From Desulfovibrio sp. (lineage in GTDB: Bacteria; Desulfobacterota; Desulfovibrionia; Desulfovibrionales; Desulfovibrionaceae): a stretch of 64,000 nucleotides of DNA. How positions within the stretch are numbered: position 1 is the first letter of the stretch; each line of letters begins with the position of its first letter. Under the pieces are notes generated by a model. That model searched no databases. It saw nothing but the letters and a program-made list of their open reading frames with translations, and was not told the DNA's origin. The stretch lies in assembly GCF_009712225.1 (NCBI RefSeq), contig NZ_WASP01000003.1:236051-300050 (forward strand), in the 5' to 3' direction. The position numbers and the translations under genes were made by a program. Of this stretch, positions 27,633 to 36,310 are shown piece by piece.

Positions 27633-28084
27633 GTCAAAAAACATCTCCCTCCACAGTCGCCGTAAACAAAAAGGCCCGCCACCTCTATGAACTTTCTGAG
27701 TTCACCGAGGCGGGCATTGTGCTTACCGGCCCGGAAGTCAAAAGCATCCGCGCTGGCAAGGTAAACTTTATTGACAGCTATGTTGATTTTCGTCAGGGCG
27801 AAGCCTGGCTTGTTTCGCTGCATATCGCGCCCTACGCCAATGCTGGCTATGTGTCGCAAGAACCAGACCGCGCGCGCAAGCTGCTGCTGCACGAACGCGA
27901 GATATCCAAATTTGCCGGGCTGGTGGCCCAGCAGGGCCTGACCGTTGTGCCCGTGCGCCTCTATTTCAAGCGCGGCAAAATCAAGGTCGAAATTGCCTTG
28001 GGCAAGGGCAAAAAACTGCACGACCACCGCGAAACACTCAAACGCCGGGCTGCCGAGCGGGATATGGCCCGCGAACTGGCGTAA
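27629..28084 (+). CDS. smpB: SsrA-binding protein SmpB
   Basis: A 151-residue tmRNA partner needed for trans-translation rescue of stalled ribosomes. Conserved motifs: [34 protein letters not shown], the [12 protein letters not shown] segment, and a basic C-terminus ([20 protein letters not shown]). The ptsI-smpB coupling is unusual in general but reads as one transcript here. A strong terminator ends the run. Confidence 0.97.
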   Translation: MSQKTSPSTVAVNKKARHLYELSEFTEAGIVLTGPEVKSIRAGKVNFIDSYVDFRQGEAWLVSLHIAPYANAGYVSQEPDRARKLLLHEREISKFAGLVAQQGLTVVPVRLYFKRGKIKVEIALGKGKKLHDHRETLKRRAAERDMARELA

Positions 28085-28100
28085 CCTGAATCCGGGAACG

Positions 28101-28132
28101 GGCGCTCTTGCTGCAAGAGCGCCTCTTTTTTT
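28101..28132 (+). terminator. Terminator after smpB
   Basis: The stem GGCGCTCTTG / CAAGAGCGCC over CTG is followed by TCTTTTTTT, a classic intrinsic terminator. Confidence 0.93.
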
Positions 28133-28194
28133 AAGGCAGTACCTGTGGGTATTGCCGCAAATGCTGGCCAGCTGCCAGTCCTTCAAGGCATATT

Positions 28195-30801
28195 ATGCGG
28201 CATCCTCCCCTGCAAGCCCCCCTGCTCTGGCAGACGTATCTGGGCTTCTGGATAGCGGGCATTACTGCCGCCCCCTGGCCCCTGCCTTCCCTCTGCTTTG
28301 CACTGCTGCTACTGGTTGCCGATGCCCGCCTGTGGCAATGGGCAAGGTCGGTTCTGGCGCTGCTGTGCCTGTTGGCCGGTTTTATGTCTGGCTGCTGGCA
28401 GCTCTATGGTTCTCCCCTGTCGGCACTGCCGTCAGCCGCAAGGCATGCGAATCAGCCGCCTCTCTGGCTGCACGAGAGCCCGCAAGCTCCAAGGGTGTGT
28501 GGCACGGTGCGCGACATGCAGGGTCTGCCCGACAACCGTCTGCGTCTGCTGCTGGATGATGTTCGCCCGGAATCAGCCGACACGTCTACGGCAGCTCCCG
28601 CACTGCCGGGCAAACTTGCCTGGACGTGGGAATCTCCCGCGCCTGCCCTTGGCTTTGCGCCTCCCCTCCCCGGCCAGACCGTGTGCCTCACCCGGCGCCC
28701 CACGCCTGCGCAGGGTTTTGCCAACGAAGGGCAGACAGACTGGGGTCTGTGGCTGGCTGCCCAGGGAGTACGCTGGCGGGTGTGGAGCCTTGGAGCACAG
28801 GGCAGCCCGCAGGTTTCTGGTCAGCCCACACTATCTGCCCGCTGGCGTGATGCACTGCGGCAATGTTTTGTTGCGGTGCTGCTGCCACCGCAACTTGCCC
28901 CCGCGCAGGTACCGGGCGCAACCACCCCTGCCGTCGGGGCGGTTCATCGCCCCCCCATGTCGCAGGGCAAGGCCATTCTGCTCGCTCTGCTTTTTGGTGA
29001 CCGGCAATATCTCAACCAACAGACCCTTAACAATTTTGCGGCGGCCACCCTCGTGCACAGCCTCGCCCTTTCGGGCCAGCACCTTACCGTGGCGGGCCTC
29101 GTAGGCCTGCTGTGCGTGCTGGCTGCCGCACGTGTGCGCCCCGGCATGTACCTGCGCCGCCCTCGCGCCGTGTGGATACTGCTGGCTACCGTGCCACCGG
29201 CCATGGCGTACCTGTGGTTGGGCGACGCACCGGCCTCCCTGCTGCGGGCAGCAGTGATGCTGCTGTTTCTGGCTTTTTATTTTTTGCGCGGCAGACCGCG
29301 CACCACTTTGGATGTGCTGTGCACCGCCTTGCTCTGCATCAGCGTGGCCTCACCGCTCAGCATGCTGGATACGGGCCTGCAGCTTTCTGTCCTTTGCGTG
29401 GCAGTTATTGGCATGAGCATGCCCTGGCTGCGAGAACTGGCTCCAGAGCCGGACGCAACGCCACGCTTGCAGACAGATCAACAGCCATCTGCCCGGAAGT
29501 TTCTGCGGCATAACGGCAAGATACAACGAGCACTGTGGGCCATGGCGCGCATATTTCTGGTGTCGCTGTTCATTCAGGTAGCTCTGCTGCCGCTGAACAT
29601 GTTGCTCTTCAACAATATGGGGCACTGGTTCTGGCTCAATGTGCTCTGGCTGCCCATTGCCGATATGCTGGTGCTGCCCGCCGCCGTGCTTGGCCTGATT
29701 TTTTCCGCCACCGGGCTTGAAACCCTGGCGCGGATTACTCTTGATCTGGCCGCACTGCCCTGCCAGTGGCTCACAGACTGCCTTGCCTGGCTGGCCAGCT
29801 CCAACCTGCTACAACCTCCCGCCCTGCTTCGCCCCCACTGGACAACCCTGCCAGCCTTTGCCGCCCTGCTGGGAGCCCTTGCCCTCAAGGCAGGACGCCC
29901 CGGCCTGCCCCTGACAGCCCGACGCCTGCTGCTGGCCGGTGCCCTACTTTTGTGCATTGGACCCGTATTGCGCACCGCCGAGCGCCTCTCTGACCATATT
30001 CGCATGGATGTACTGGATGTGGGACAAAGCCAGGCTCTGGTGCTGCGACTGCCCGGGCATACGCGCATGCTGCTGGACGGCAGTGGCAGCGCCTCGCCTC
30101 GCTTTGACCCCGGTCAGGCCATTGTGGCCCCGGCCCTGACATACAACGACACGCCGCAACTGGCTGCAGTGCTCAACACCCACCCCGACCTTGACCACAT
30201 GGGGGGGCTACTGCATGTACTGCGTTTTTTTACGGTGAATCATTTGTTTGAGAACGGGCGCGAAGGCAAGGCAAGCTGGGGCCAGCAATGGCGCGAGGCG
30301 CGCAGTGGGCACCACAGCCGCCCCCTGGCAAGGGGCGATGTACTTGTGCTGGGCAACGCGGCAAATGACTTGCGCATGGAAATACTGCACCCGCCCCGAG
30401 AGGAACAGGATACGTGGCAGGGCAACGATGCCTCGGTGGTGGCCCGGCTGACCCAGCGCGGGAGAGGGCTGGCCCTGTTTCTGGGCGATGCGGAACGGCC
30501 TGTGCTGCGCCGCCTGCTTGAAAACGGCGACGACCTGCGTGCAGAAGTTATTGTGGCCCCGCACCACGGCTCGCAAAATGGATTTTTAAAAGAATTTTAT
30601 GACGCTGTGCAGCCGGGTCTTGTGGTGGCTTCGTGCGGGTTTGAAAACCGTTACGGCTACCCTTCGCCAGGGCTGCGGGCGTGGTGCGCAGGTACAGGCG
30701 TGCCGCTGCTGTACACAGGGCGCGATGGAGCGGTGAAGGTTGTCTGGAGCTCTCAGGGGCAGGGATATGGACAGTACAGGGTAAGTACCGGCCGACCATA
30801 A
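28195..30801 (+). CDS. comEC: ComEC/Rec2-type DNA uptake channel
   Basis: An 868-residue multi-domain membrane protein. An N-terminal OB-like region (residues 85-240), a polytopic competence domain with the motif LVHSLALSGQHLTVAGLVGLL (near 285), and a C-terminal metallo-beta-lactamase-like domain starting near MDVLDVGQSQALVLRLPGH (near 603), with HPDLDHMGG and later APHHGSQNG. It would carry single-stranded DNA across the inner membrane. Other competence genes are absent from the window. Gaps rich in Pro and Leu codons are ordinary for this genome. It lies beyond the smpB terminator and so needs its own promoter, which I did not identify. Confidence 0.92.
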   Translation: MRHPPLQAPLLWQTYLGFWIAGITAAPWPLPSLCFALLLLVADARLWQWARSVLALLCLLAGFMSGCWQLYGSPLSALPSAARHANQPPLWLHESPQAPRVCGTVRDMQGLPDNRLRLLLDDVRPESADTSTAAPALPGKLAWTWESPAPALGFAPPLPGQTVCLTRRPTPAQGFANEGQTDWGLWLAAQGVRWRVWSLGAQGSPQVSGQPTLSARWRDALRQCFVAVLLPPQLAPAQVPGATTPAVGAVHRPPMSQGKAILLALLFGDRQYLNQQTLNNFAAATLVHSLALSGQHLTVAGLVGLLCVLAAARVRPGMYLRRPRAVWILLATVPPAMAYLWLGDAPASLLRAAVMLLFLAFYFLRGRPRTTLDVLCTALLCISVASPLSMLDTGLQLSVLCVAVIGMSMPWLRELAPEPDATPRLQTDQQPSARKFLRHNGKIQRALWAMARIFLVSLFIQVALLPLNMLLFNNMGHWFWLNVLWLPIADMLVLPAAVLGLIFSATGLETLARITLDLAALPCQWLTDCLAWLASSNLLQPPALLRPHWTTLPAFAALLGALALKAGRPGLPLTARRLLLAGALLLCIGPVLRTAERLSDHIRMDVLDVGQSQALVLRLPGHTRMLLDGSGSASPRFDPGQAIVAPALTYNDTPQLAAVLNTHPDLDHMGGLLHVLRFFTVNHLFENGREGKASWGQQWREARSGHHSRPLARGDVLVLGNAANDLRMEILHPPREEQDTWQGNDASVVARLTQRGRGLALFLGDAERPVLRRLLENGDDLRAEVIVAPHHGSQNGFLKEFYDAVQPGLVVASCGFENRYGYPSPGLRAWCAGTGVPLLYTGRDGAVKVVWSSQGQGYGQYRVSTGRP

Positions 30802-30929
30802 CCACGCGGAACTGCCTATTTTTTACGCATGGAATTTGGCATGTGCCAGAAAAAAATGGCGAGTATATTCGCTGGAACGCCTTTAATGTCATTGCTGGCG
30901 GCTTTGAAATGGAACAGGCGTCTACCCTG

Positions 30930-31793
30930 CTACTTTTTGAACCAAGAATCCACCAGGCGGGGATTTTCTTTCATGAAACGGAGGGCATTCTGCACGGGAT
31001 CAGTGCCTCTCTGCTGGTTCCAGTCCATAAGCCGCTGTAACTGCGTGGCATCTTCAAAACGAAAATTGCTCAAAAAGGCCCACACTTCAGGGTGGTCTTT
31101 TTTTAACCCTTCTCGCCCAATCTTGAAAATACTCTCATCCTTGCCAAGACTGGCCAGCGGGTCATCCAGATAGTGCATGGGCCAACGGCTGAACATCCAG
31201 TGTGGCGACCACGCTGTCACCACAATCCATTCATGTGTACGTATGGCCTCAGCCAGGCTGGCCGCCATACTGGGGCCGCTGCCCGGCACAAGCTGCAACT
31301 GGGTGATTTCGTAATCCTTCAGCGCCTTGGCCGTCAGCCGCATAATGCCAGCGCCGGGGTCAATGCCCACAATGCGCCCGTTGAACCTGTCTGCGTTGGC
31401 TTCCAGTTCATCTATGGAGCGCAACGACACATAGTCGGGCACTGCCAGCCCCAGGCGCGCGCCGCCCACAAGCTTGCCCAGCATTTCTACCTTGTTTTTA
31501 ACCCTGGCATACATGTCCGCATGCGTATCGGGCAGCCAGGCCGCAACCATTGCATCTGCGGCTCCACTGGCAACACTGGTCCACATGGCCTCCTGGCTTA
31601 CCGGCAGCAGTTCCACGCGGTATCCATAGCGCTCTTCCAGCACTGCCTTGACCAGATTGCTGGAAGCAACAGCGCAATCCCAGTCAACGTAGACAATCTT
31701 GAGGGTCTTGCCCGCCTTGTCGGCCGCAACTCCCTGCCCGGGAAACGCCCACACCATAACCGCCAGAAACAGTATGAAAAACCTGCGTGCCAT
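30930..31793 (-). CDS. Glycine betaine/proline-type ABC transporter substrate-binding protein
   Basis: A 287-residue exported protein. A Sec signal peptide spans about residues 1-25 (hydrophobic core FFILFLAVMVWAF, cleavage after a VAA-like site). The mature part is an OpuAC/ProX-type periplasmic binding domain (IVYVDWDCAVASSNLVKAVLEERYGY; WLPDTHADMY; VTAWSPHWMF) rich in Trp and Tyr suitable for quaternary amines. ATG 31793 has GGAGG 5 nt upstream. No permease or ATPase gene is adjacent, so it is an orphan here. It might work with a transporter elsewhere. Confidence 0.88.
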   Translation of the reverse strand: MARRFFILFLAVMVWAFPGQGVAADKAGKTLKIVYVDWDCAVASSNLVKAVLEERYGYRVELLPVSQEAMWTSVASGAADAMVAAWLPDTHADMYARVKNKVEMLGKLVGGARLGLAVPDYVSLRSIDELEANADRFNGRIVGIDPGAGIMRLTAKALKDYEITQLQLVPGSGPSMAASLAEAIRTHEWIVVTAWSPHWMFSRWPMHYLDDPLASLGKDESIFKIGREGLKKDHPEVWAFLSNFRFEDATQLQRLMDWNQQRGTDPVQNALRFMKENPRLVDSWFKK

Positions 31794-31989
31794 TGCTTCC
31801 TCCACACCTTTTTTGCCAAGGCCTTGTGCGTTGGCATTCGGAAGAGGGGATTCCGCTTGAAATACAGACTAACAGTTTCAGGCGCGGCTTCAAGCTGTTT
31901 CATGGTTCGGGCGGTGTATCGTCAATTATCGCGCGCATAAAAATTTTTGCCAGCCGCTTGTCATGCGTGGCGCACCCACATGGAGTAAA

Positions 31990-33318
31990 TCAGCAGCGCG
32001 CCAGCGGCAGTTCGTCCCAGCAGGTGGTCACACGAGGCGAACGGTGTTCCTGCCGCATATGCCACGGGGCGTGGCCCATGCCCTGCGCGCCAAAGATGAC
32101 CGTATCGCGGCCAAACCTGCCGTTGATATCGTCCAGCGAACGCATAAGGCGCTGGCGGCGGTCGTCGCCGCTGGTGTCGTTGCCCGCAGCCAGAGCCAGA
32201 AGACTGCCTTGCATTGCGTCGGCCCGCTCCAGTCCATAAAGCATCACACCGGCCTTGGCATAGGCAAAGCCGGGCACAAATATGCGCTCAAGGCCGCTCA
32301 GTGCGGCATTGATGAACTGCTGGCTGTCTGCTGTGGGCACGGGTAGCGAACACTGGGTTGTCTGGTCATAAAGGCGCTCACTGGCGGCCGCCTGTCCGGG
32401 GCGTGCAGTGCGGATGTGCACAGCCAGACCGCTGGCCACCAGCCCCTCACGGCGCAGACGCATGGCTGCGCGTACTGCAAAGGTAGACAGAGCCTGTGCC
32501 AGCATGTCCTTGTCGAGAATGCGGCGGGCAAATGACCGTGTAGACATAAGGGTTTTGCGGGCAACAGGTGCGGTTTCATTGCCAAGACAGGGGATGCCAC
32601 GCAGCTCAAGAGCCGTGCGCCAGCCAGTAACCGTGAGCAGGCGGCGCAGCAGAATATCGTCCGCCTTTTTCATGTGCAGGGCTGTGCGTATGCCTTCGGC
32701 CCACAGACGCCGGGCCTGCCGCCGCCCTACGCCCCAAACGTCTTCCACGGGTGTGCGTTCCAATACGTGGTCTACGGCAGCCACAGGGCGCACAAGGGAA
32801 AAAACACCCTCGTAAGCTGGATGCTTCTTGGCCACATGGGTGGCAACCTTGGCCAGGGTACGCGTAGTCCCCACCCCTACAGATACGGTAATCCCCGTCC
32901 AGCGCTGCACACGCTGGCGTACCTCGCGGCAAAATTCCGGCAGATTAGCCCGTTGGGGGGCATCGAGCCGCATGAACGATTCGTCGATGGAATAGGGCTC
33001 TACCTGCGGGCAACATTGCTCGAGAATGCCCGTTACGCGCGCCGAGATATCGCCGTACAGAGCGTAGTTGGACGAAAAAACCGCCACATTCAGCTCTCGC
33101 AGCTGGGACCGCAGCTTGAATTCGGGCGCGCCCATAGGAATGCCCAGAGCCTTGGCCTCTGCCGACCGGGCAACTATGCAGCCGTCGTTGTTTGACAGCA
33201 CTACCACCGGGCGGCCGACCAGATCAGGCCGGAACAGTTTTTCGCACGAAGCATAAAAATTGTTGCAGTCAACAAGCGCCCAGAGCGATGCGGGCGATTC
33301 AGAGTTTGTGGACAACAT
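31990..33318 (-). CDS. umuC: Translesion DNA polymerase V catalytic subunit UmuC
   Basis: A 442-residue Y-family polymerase. It has the metal-binding ALVDCNNFYASCEKLFRP, the SNNDGCIVARS and YSIDESFMRL segments, the helix-hairpin-helix VEDVWGVGRRQARRL, and the little-finger domain with MSTRSFARRILD. It copies past DNA damage with low fidelity, active with processed UmuD. Its start overlaps the umuD end by 20 nt, so the two are coupled. It ends without an obvious terminator. Confidence 0.95.
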   Translation of the reverse strand: MLSTNSESPASLWALVDCNNFYASCEKLFRPDLVGRPVVVLSNNDGCIVARSAEAKALGIPMGAPEFKLRSQLRELNVAVFSSNYALYGDISARVTGILEQCCPQVEPYSIDESFMRLDAPQRANLPEFCREVRQRVQRWTGITVSVGVGTTRTLAKVATHVAKKHPAYEGVFSLVRPVAAVDHVLERTPVEDVWGVGRRQARRLWAEGIRTALHMKKADDILLRRLLTVTGWRTALELRGIPCLGNETAPVARKTLMSTRSFARRILDKDMLAQALSTFAVRAAMRLRREGLVASGLAVHIRTARPGQAAASERLYDQTTQCSLPVPTADSQQFINAALSGLERIFVPGFAYAKAGVMLYGLERADAMQGSLLALAAGNDTSGDDRRQRLMRSLDDINGRFGRDTVIFGAQGMGHAPWHMRQEHRSPRVTTCWDELPLARC

Positions 33319-33745
33319 AGGTCACCACGCCCCAGATGTGTACAAATTCGCTTTCCGTGATGTCTATGGGCTCAAACTGGGGGTTTTCTGGCGCGAGCAG
33401 CACACGTCCCTCGCGGCGCAACAATCTTTTTACTGTGAGCTCACTCTCAAGGGCGGCAATGACCACCTTGCGGTGGCCAGCATCAATGGAACGATCAACG
33501 ATCAGCAGATCGCCGTCGTGGATGCCAGCACCAATCATCGATTCACCGTGCGCACGCAAAAAAAACGTGGCCGCCTCGTTACGCACAAGGTACTGGTGCA
33601 GGTCAAGCCTGCGGTCAAGGCAGTCCTCGGCGGGTGAGGGAAAGCCAGCTTCAACCGGGGCAAGGTACAGGGGCAGACCCGCGCGGCCCTGCGGAATTGC
33701 CGCACAGGCACTGACCAGCTCCAGTGAAGACGAAATGAATGCCAT
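33299..33745 (-). CDS. umuD: UmuD, self-cleaving polymerase V subunit
   Basis: A 148-residue S24 peptidase. The cleavage site is VEAGFPSPAED (Ala33-Gly34), with catalytic Ser69 in HGESM and Lys106 in SELTVKRL, spaced as in E. coli UmuD. RecA-promoted cleavage would yield UmuD' for polymerase V. The N-terminal arm before the cleavage site is about ten residues longer than in E. coli. It is divergent from an S24-type repressor, and its promoter probably overlaps a repeated GCATGC site. Confidence 0.93.
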   Translation of the reverse strand: MAFISSSLELVSACAAIPQGRAGLPLYLAPVEAGFPSPAEDCLDRRLDLHQYLVRNEAATFFLRAHGESMIGAGIHDGDLLIVDRSIDAGHRKVVIAALESELTVKRLLRREGRVLLAPENPQFEPIDITESEFVHIWGVVTYVVHKL

Positions 33746-33791
33746 ACCGCCTCCTTAAAACGGGATATGCACCTGGCGCAGGTGGCTGATA

Positions 33792-33820
33792 TATTTCACG
33801 CATGCCACACAAGCATGCAA
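33792..33820 (-). promoter_or_regulatory. Candidate umuDC promoter with repeated GCATGC operator
   Basis: On the minus strand TTGCAT and a weak -10 (GAAATA) are 17 nt apart. The spacer holds two GCATGC palindromes (33800-33805 and 33813-33818) separated by 7 nt. A repressor bound there would cover the promoter. The divergent repressor is the natural candidate. Confidence 0.4.
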
Positions 33821-33846
33821 CAATCAACTTTTAGCTTATTTTACCC

Positions 33847-33875
33847 TTGCAAGCAACGCCTGTGATTGATACATT
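33847..33875 (+). promoter_or_regulatory. Candidate promoter of the S24 repressor gene
   Basis: TTGCAA, 17 nt, TACATT. It lies 27 nt from the putative umuDC promoter, so both could share one operator region. Confidence 0.5.
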
Positions 33876-33949
33876 GAAGAAAAAAATTGAATCAACCCCG
33901 CCAAAAACGTGCGCGTAACCACCTTCTTGCGTGCGAAGCGAGAAACGCC

Positions 33950-34639
33950 ATGCCGGAAAAAGCTGATTTTAAAGATATATTACAGCGACTTATGCAGGCT
34001 CTTGAAGTAGTGAGCGATGCGGAGCTTGCCAGATCGCTGGGTATTACTCCCCAATCTGTGAGCGGAGCCCGTAAAAGGGGCGAAGTGCCCCCCGCCTGGA
34101 TCCAGACCTGCGCTGCGCAGACTGGCGTAAACGCCCACTGGCTGTTTTTTGGCTGCGGTCCCATGCGCCTGCCGGAGGCGGCGGACGGCGAGCTGCCCAG
34201 TATTCAGGCAGATTGCGAGGCCGACCTTATCAGTATTCCGCTGGCCGAGGCCAGGCTTTCGGCTGGCACGGGAAGCCTGGAAGTAAACAGCCACAGTCAG
34301 GGCAGCTACGCCTTCCGGGGCGATTTTCTGCGTCGCAAGGGTAACCCCCGGCGCATGGTGCTTATGCGAGTCTCTGGCGACAGCATGGTACCAGAGATTT
34401 TTGACAACGATCTGGTGCTGCTCGATCGGGGGCAGACAGAGATCAGCCCTGGCCGCCTGTATGCCGTTGGTTTTGAAGATGCCATCTATATAAAGCGCAT
34501 AGACAAGCTGCCGGGCAAAATAATCCTGCACAGCGTCAACCCGGCCTACCCGCCGGTAAGCCTCGACCTGCGCGGTGATTGCGCCGACCAGTTTAGGGTC
34601 ATTGGTCGGGTACTGTGGTCTGGAAGGGAATACAGGTAA
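33950..34639 (+). CDS. LexA/CI-like self-cleaving repressor (HTH plus S24 peptidase)
   Basis: A 229-residue regulator. Residues 8-50 are a helix-turn-helix (SDAELARSLGITPQSVSGARKRGEVPPAW) of the phage CI repressor type. Residues 95-229 are an S24 domain with cleavage site SAGTGS (Ala105-Gly106), Ser145 in VSGDSMVPEIFDND and Lys182 in AIYIKRID. It should be inactivated by RecA-promoted cleavage. I chose ATG 33950 because it starts just before the HTH; a TTG start at 33887 is possible. Its divergent placement to umuDC suggests it represses umuDC and itself. Confidence 0.85.
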   Translation: MPEKADFKDILQRLMQALEVVSDAELARSLGITPQSVSGARKRGEVPPAWIQTCAAQTGVNAHWLFFGCGPMRLPEAADGELPSIQADCEADLISIPLAEARLSAGTGSLEVNSHSQGSYAFRGDFLRRKGNPRRMVLMRVSGDSMVPEIFDNDLVLLDRGQTEISPGRLYAVGFEDAIYIKRIDKLPGKIILHSVNPAYPPVSLDLRGDCADQFRVIGRVLWSGREYR

Positions 34640-34709
34640 GAATGCTTGCGCCCAACGTAGCGGGGGCGTACACTTTCAGAATATCAGACATATTTGCAAG
34701 GAGTCAGGG

Positions 34710-35252
34710 ATGTCGCGTATTCGTCGTTCCTTAGCTGCATCAATGGGCAATCTGGCTGCTGCCTGCGTTTTGTGCGCAGGGCTGCTGATTACCAATCAGG
34801 CTTTTGCCGCGCAGGCGGCCGCACAGCAGCCCGCCCAACAGGCAGTTACAGCACAACCACCGGTAGAGGCTTCTGCCCCAAATACAACGGAGCAGCAGGA
34901 ACCAGCGCCTGTGGCCGACAGCCTTTTCAGCCAGACCTATCAGGCCTGCATGGATGAAGCTGCGGGAACAACCACCACCATGCAGGACTGCATGGCCGCA
35001 GAACAACAGCGTCTTGAAACCCGTCTGGCCGCACAGCGCACCAAGGTTGCGGCTGGCCTGAACCCGGAACGGCTCAAGGCCTTCAACGAAGCCTTGAGCG
35101 CCTGGGATATCCTGCGCAAAAGCGGATCTCTTGCCATGTATGACCCTGACGGCGGCACTCTTTCACCGCTTATGGCCTCACTGTGGTATCTGGAGCAAAC
35201 AGCCCGCATGACCCACTGGGTTGACGGTATGCTTGAAAACGTTGATCCCTAG
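34710..35252 (+). CDS. LprI/DUF1311-like exported protein
   Basis: A 180-residue protein with a Sec signal peptide (hydrophobic core AAACVLCAGLLI, cleavage near residue 33), a Gln/Ala/Pro-rich linker, then YQACMDEAAGTTTTMQDCMAAEQQRLETRL, the Cys-spaced motif of the DUF1311/LprI family. Mycobacterial LprI inhibits lysozyme, but here the function is only inferred from the family. The two Cys could form a disulfide in the periplasm. AAGGAG lies just upstream. Confidence 0.8.
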   Translation: MSRIRRSLAASMGNLAAACVLCAGLLITNQAFAAQAAAQQPAQQAVTAQPPVEASAPNTTEQQEPAPVADSLFSQTYQACMDEAAGTTTTMQDCMAAEQQRLETRLAAQRTKVAAGLNPERLKAFNEALSAWDILRKSGSLAMYDPDGGTLSPLMASLWYLEQTARMTHWVDGMLENVDP

Positions 35253-35294
35253 CCCTGCTACAGACCACACAAGAACGCATATAGTTCGATTTCC

Positions 35295-35323
35295 AGCAGC
35301 ACCTCTCGAGGTGCTGCTTTTTT
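35295..35323 (+). terminator. Terminator of the LprI-like gene
   Basis: The palindromic stem AGCAGCACCT / AGGTGCTGCT over CTCG, followed by a T-run. Confidence 0.9.
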
Positions 35324-35793
35324 ATTACCTGCGATGCGCACATCTCGATTTGCGCCAATATCTCTTTGGCGGAACACATCTATCGATCTGATTGCCTCCA
35401 GGATGCATTTTGTAATTGAGACACAACCTTCGCAAGAGCGCTGTACTTGGAGCATGAAACATCTCGTTGGTTATGAGAGCACCAACGATTCTGCCAGGAC
35501 ACACCCCGGTATCATCCGCTAAAGCCAACAAACATGCGAATGGATGTGCGCGCATGGCAGAGGCATGCCCGCAAGCCACACGGAGGGGAGCAAACATGGA
35601 ATGGTGTTAGCTGCACCAGGAGCTGATTGATGTGGTATGAGTTTGTTGCCTCAAACCAAAGACATTACCAGGTGGCAACAAATAATCTCATTGGGCGGGA
35701 AGACTGACGGCATTTTTTTCTTGGGGGGGGGAGAACTGCGCAGGGGGGCTTAAACACCATATGCGTTATAAGAATGTGCGGGAACAAAAACGC
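35324..35793. other. Intergenic region with G-tract
   Basis: About 470 nt without a recognisable gene. It contains a run of nine G (35723-35731), a second run of six G, and a TGTTGCC...GGCAACA inverted repeat (around 35643-35681). It lies downstream of both neighbouring transcripts, so it needs no promoter. Confidence 0.5.
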
Positions 35794-35832
35794 AAAAAAC
35801 GACAATGGGGCGCATTGCGCCCCATTGTCGTT
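35794..35832 (-). terminator. Terminator of the ribosomal superoperon
   Basis: A perfect 17-bp stem AACGACAATGGGGCGCA / TGCGCCCCATTGTCGTT, with a T-run on the minus strand (plus-strand A-run at 35794-35799). It follows rplQ by 22 nt. Confidence 0.93.
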
Positions 35833-35854
35833 ATAATCCAAACCAGTAAAGCAA

Positions 35855-36310
35855 TTACGCTTCGGTGGTTTCTTCAGCCTTGGGCTTGCGGGTGCGCTTG
35901 GGCTTGGCAGGCGCTTCTTCAGCGGCAGCTTCCGTGGCGGGAGCTGCATCAAGAGCGCGAGAAAGCTCAATAATGGCCATGGGGGCGTTGTCGCCCTTGC
36001 GGGGCATGGCCAGCTTAAGGATACGGGTGTAGCCGCCGGGAACGCCAGCGAAAACAGGTCCGATCTCGTCAAAAAGGCGCTTAACCAGAGCGTGATCGTT
36101 CAACACACGGTAAGCCTGACGCCGGGCGTGCAGGTCGTTGCGCTTGGCAAGGGTGATCAGGGGTTCCACCACCCGGCGCAGCTCCTTGGCCTTGATTTCC
36201 GTGGTGCGGATTTTGCCGTGGATCAGCAGGGCCTTAGCGAGATTATTCAACAGGGCCTTACGGTGCGCAGGCGTACGCGAGAGTTTCCTGCCGGAATTGC
36301 TATGCCTCAT
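35855..36310 (-). CDS. rplQ: 50S ribosomal protein L17
   Basis: A 151-residue L17 at the end of the superoperon ([28 protein letters not shown]). Residues from about 115 are an extra Ala/Lys/Glu-rich tail not needed for the fold. Its start overlaps the rpoA end by 11 nt, coupling the two. Confidence 0.98.
   Translation of the reverse strand: MRHSNSGRKLSRTPAHRKALLNNLAKALLIHGKIRTTEIKAKELRRVVEPLITLAKRNDLHARRQAYRVLNDHALVKRLFDEIGPVFAGVPGGYTRILKLAMPRKGDNAPMAIIELSRALDAAPATEAAAEEAPAKPKRTRKPKAEETTEA

Noticed and set aside
35258..35455. Minus-strand frame across the LprI-gene terminator
   Set aside because: It runs through a strong terminator hairpin and matches no known pattern.
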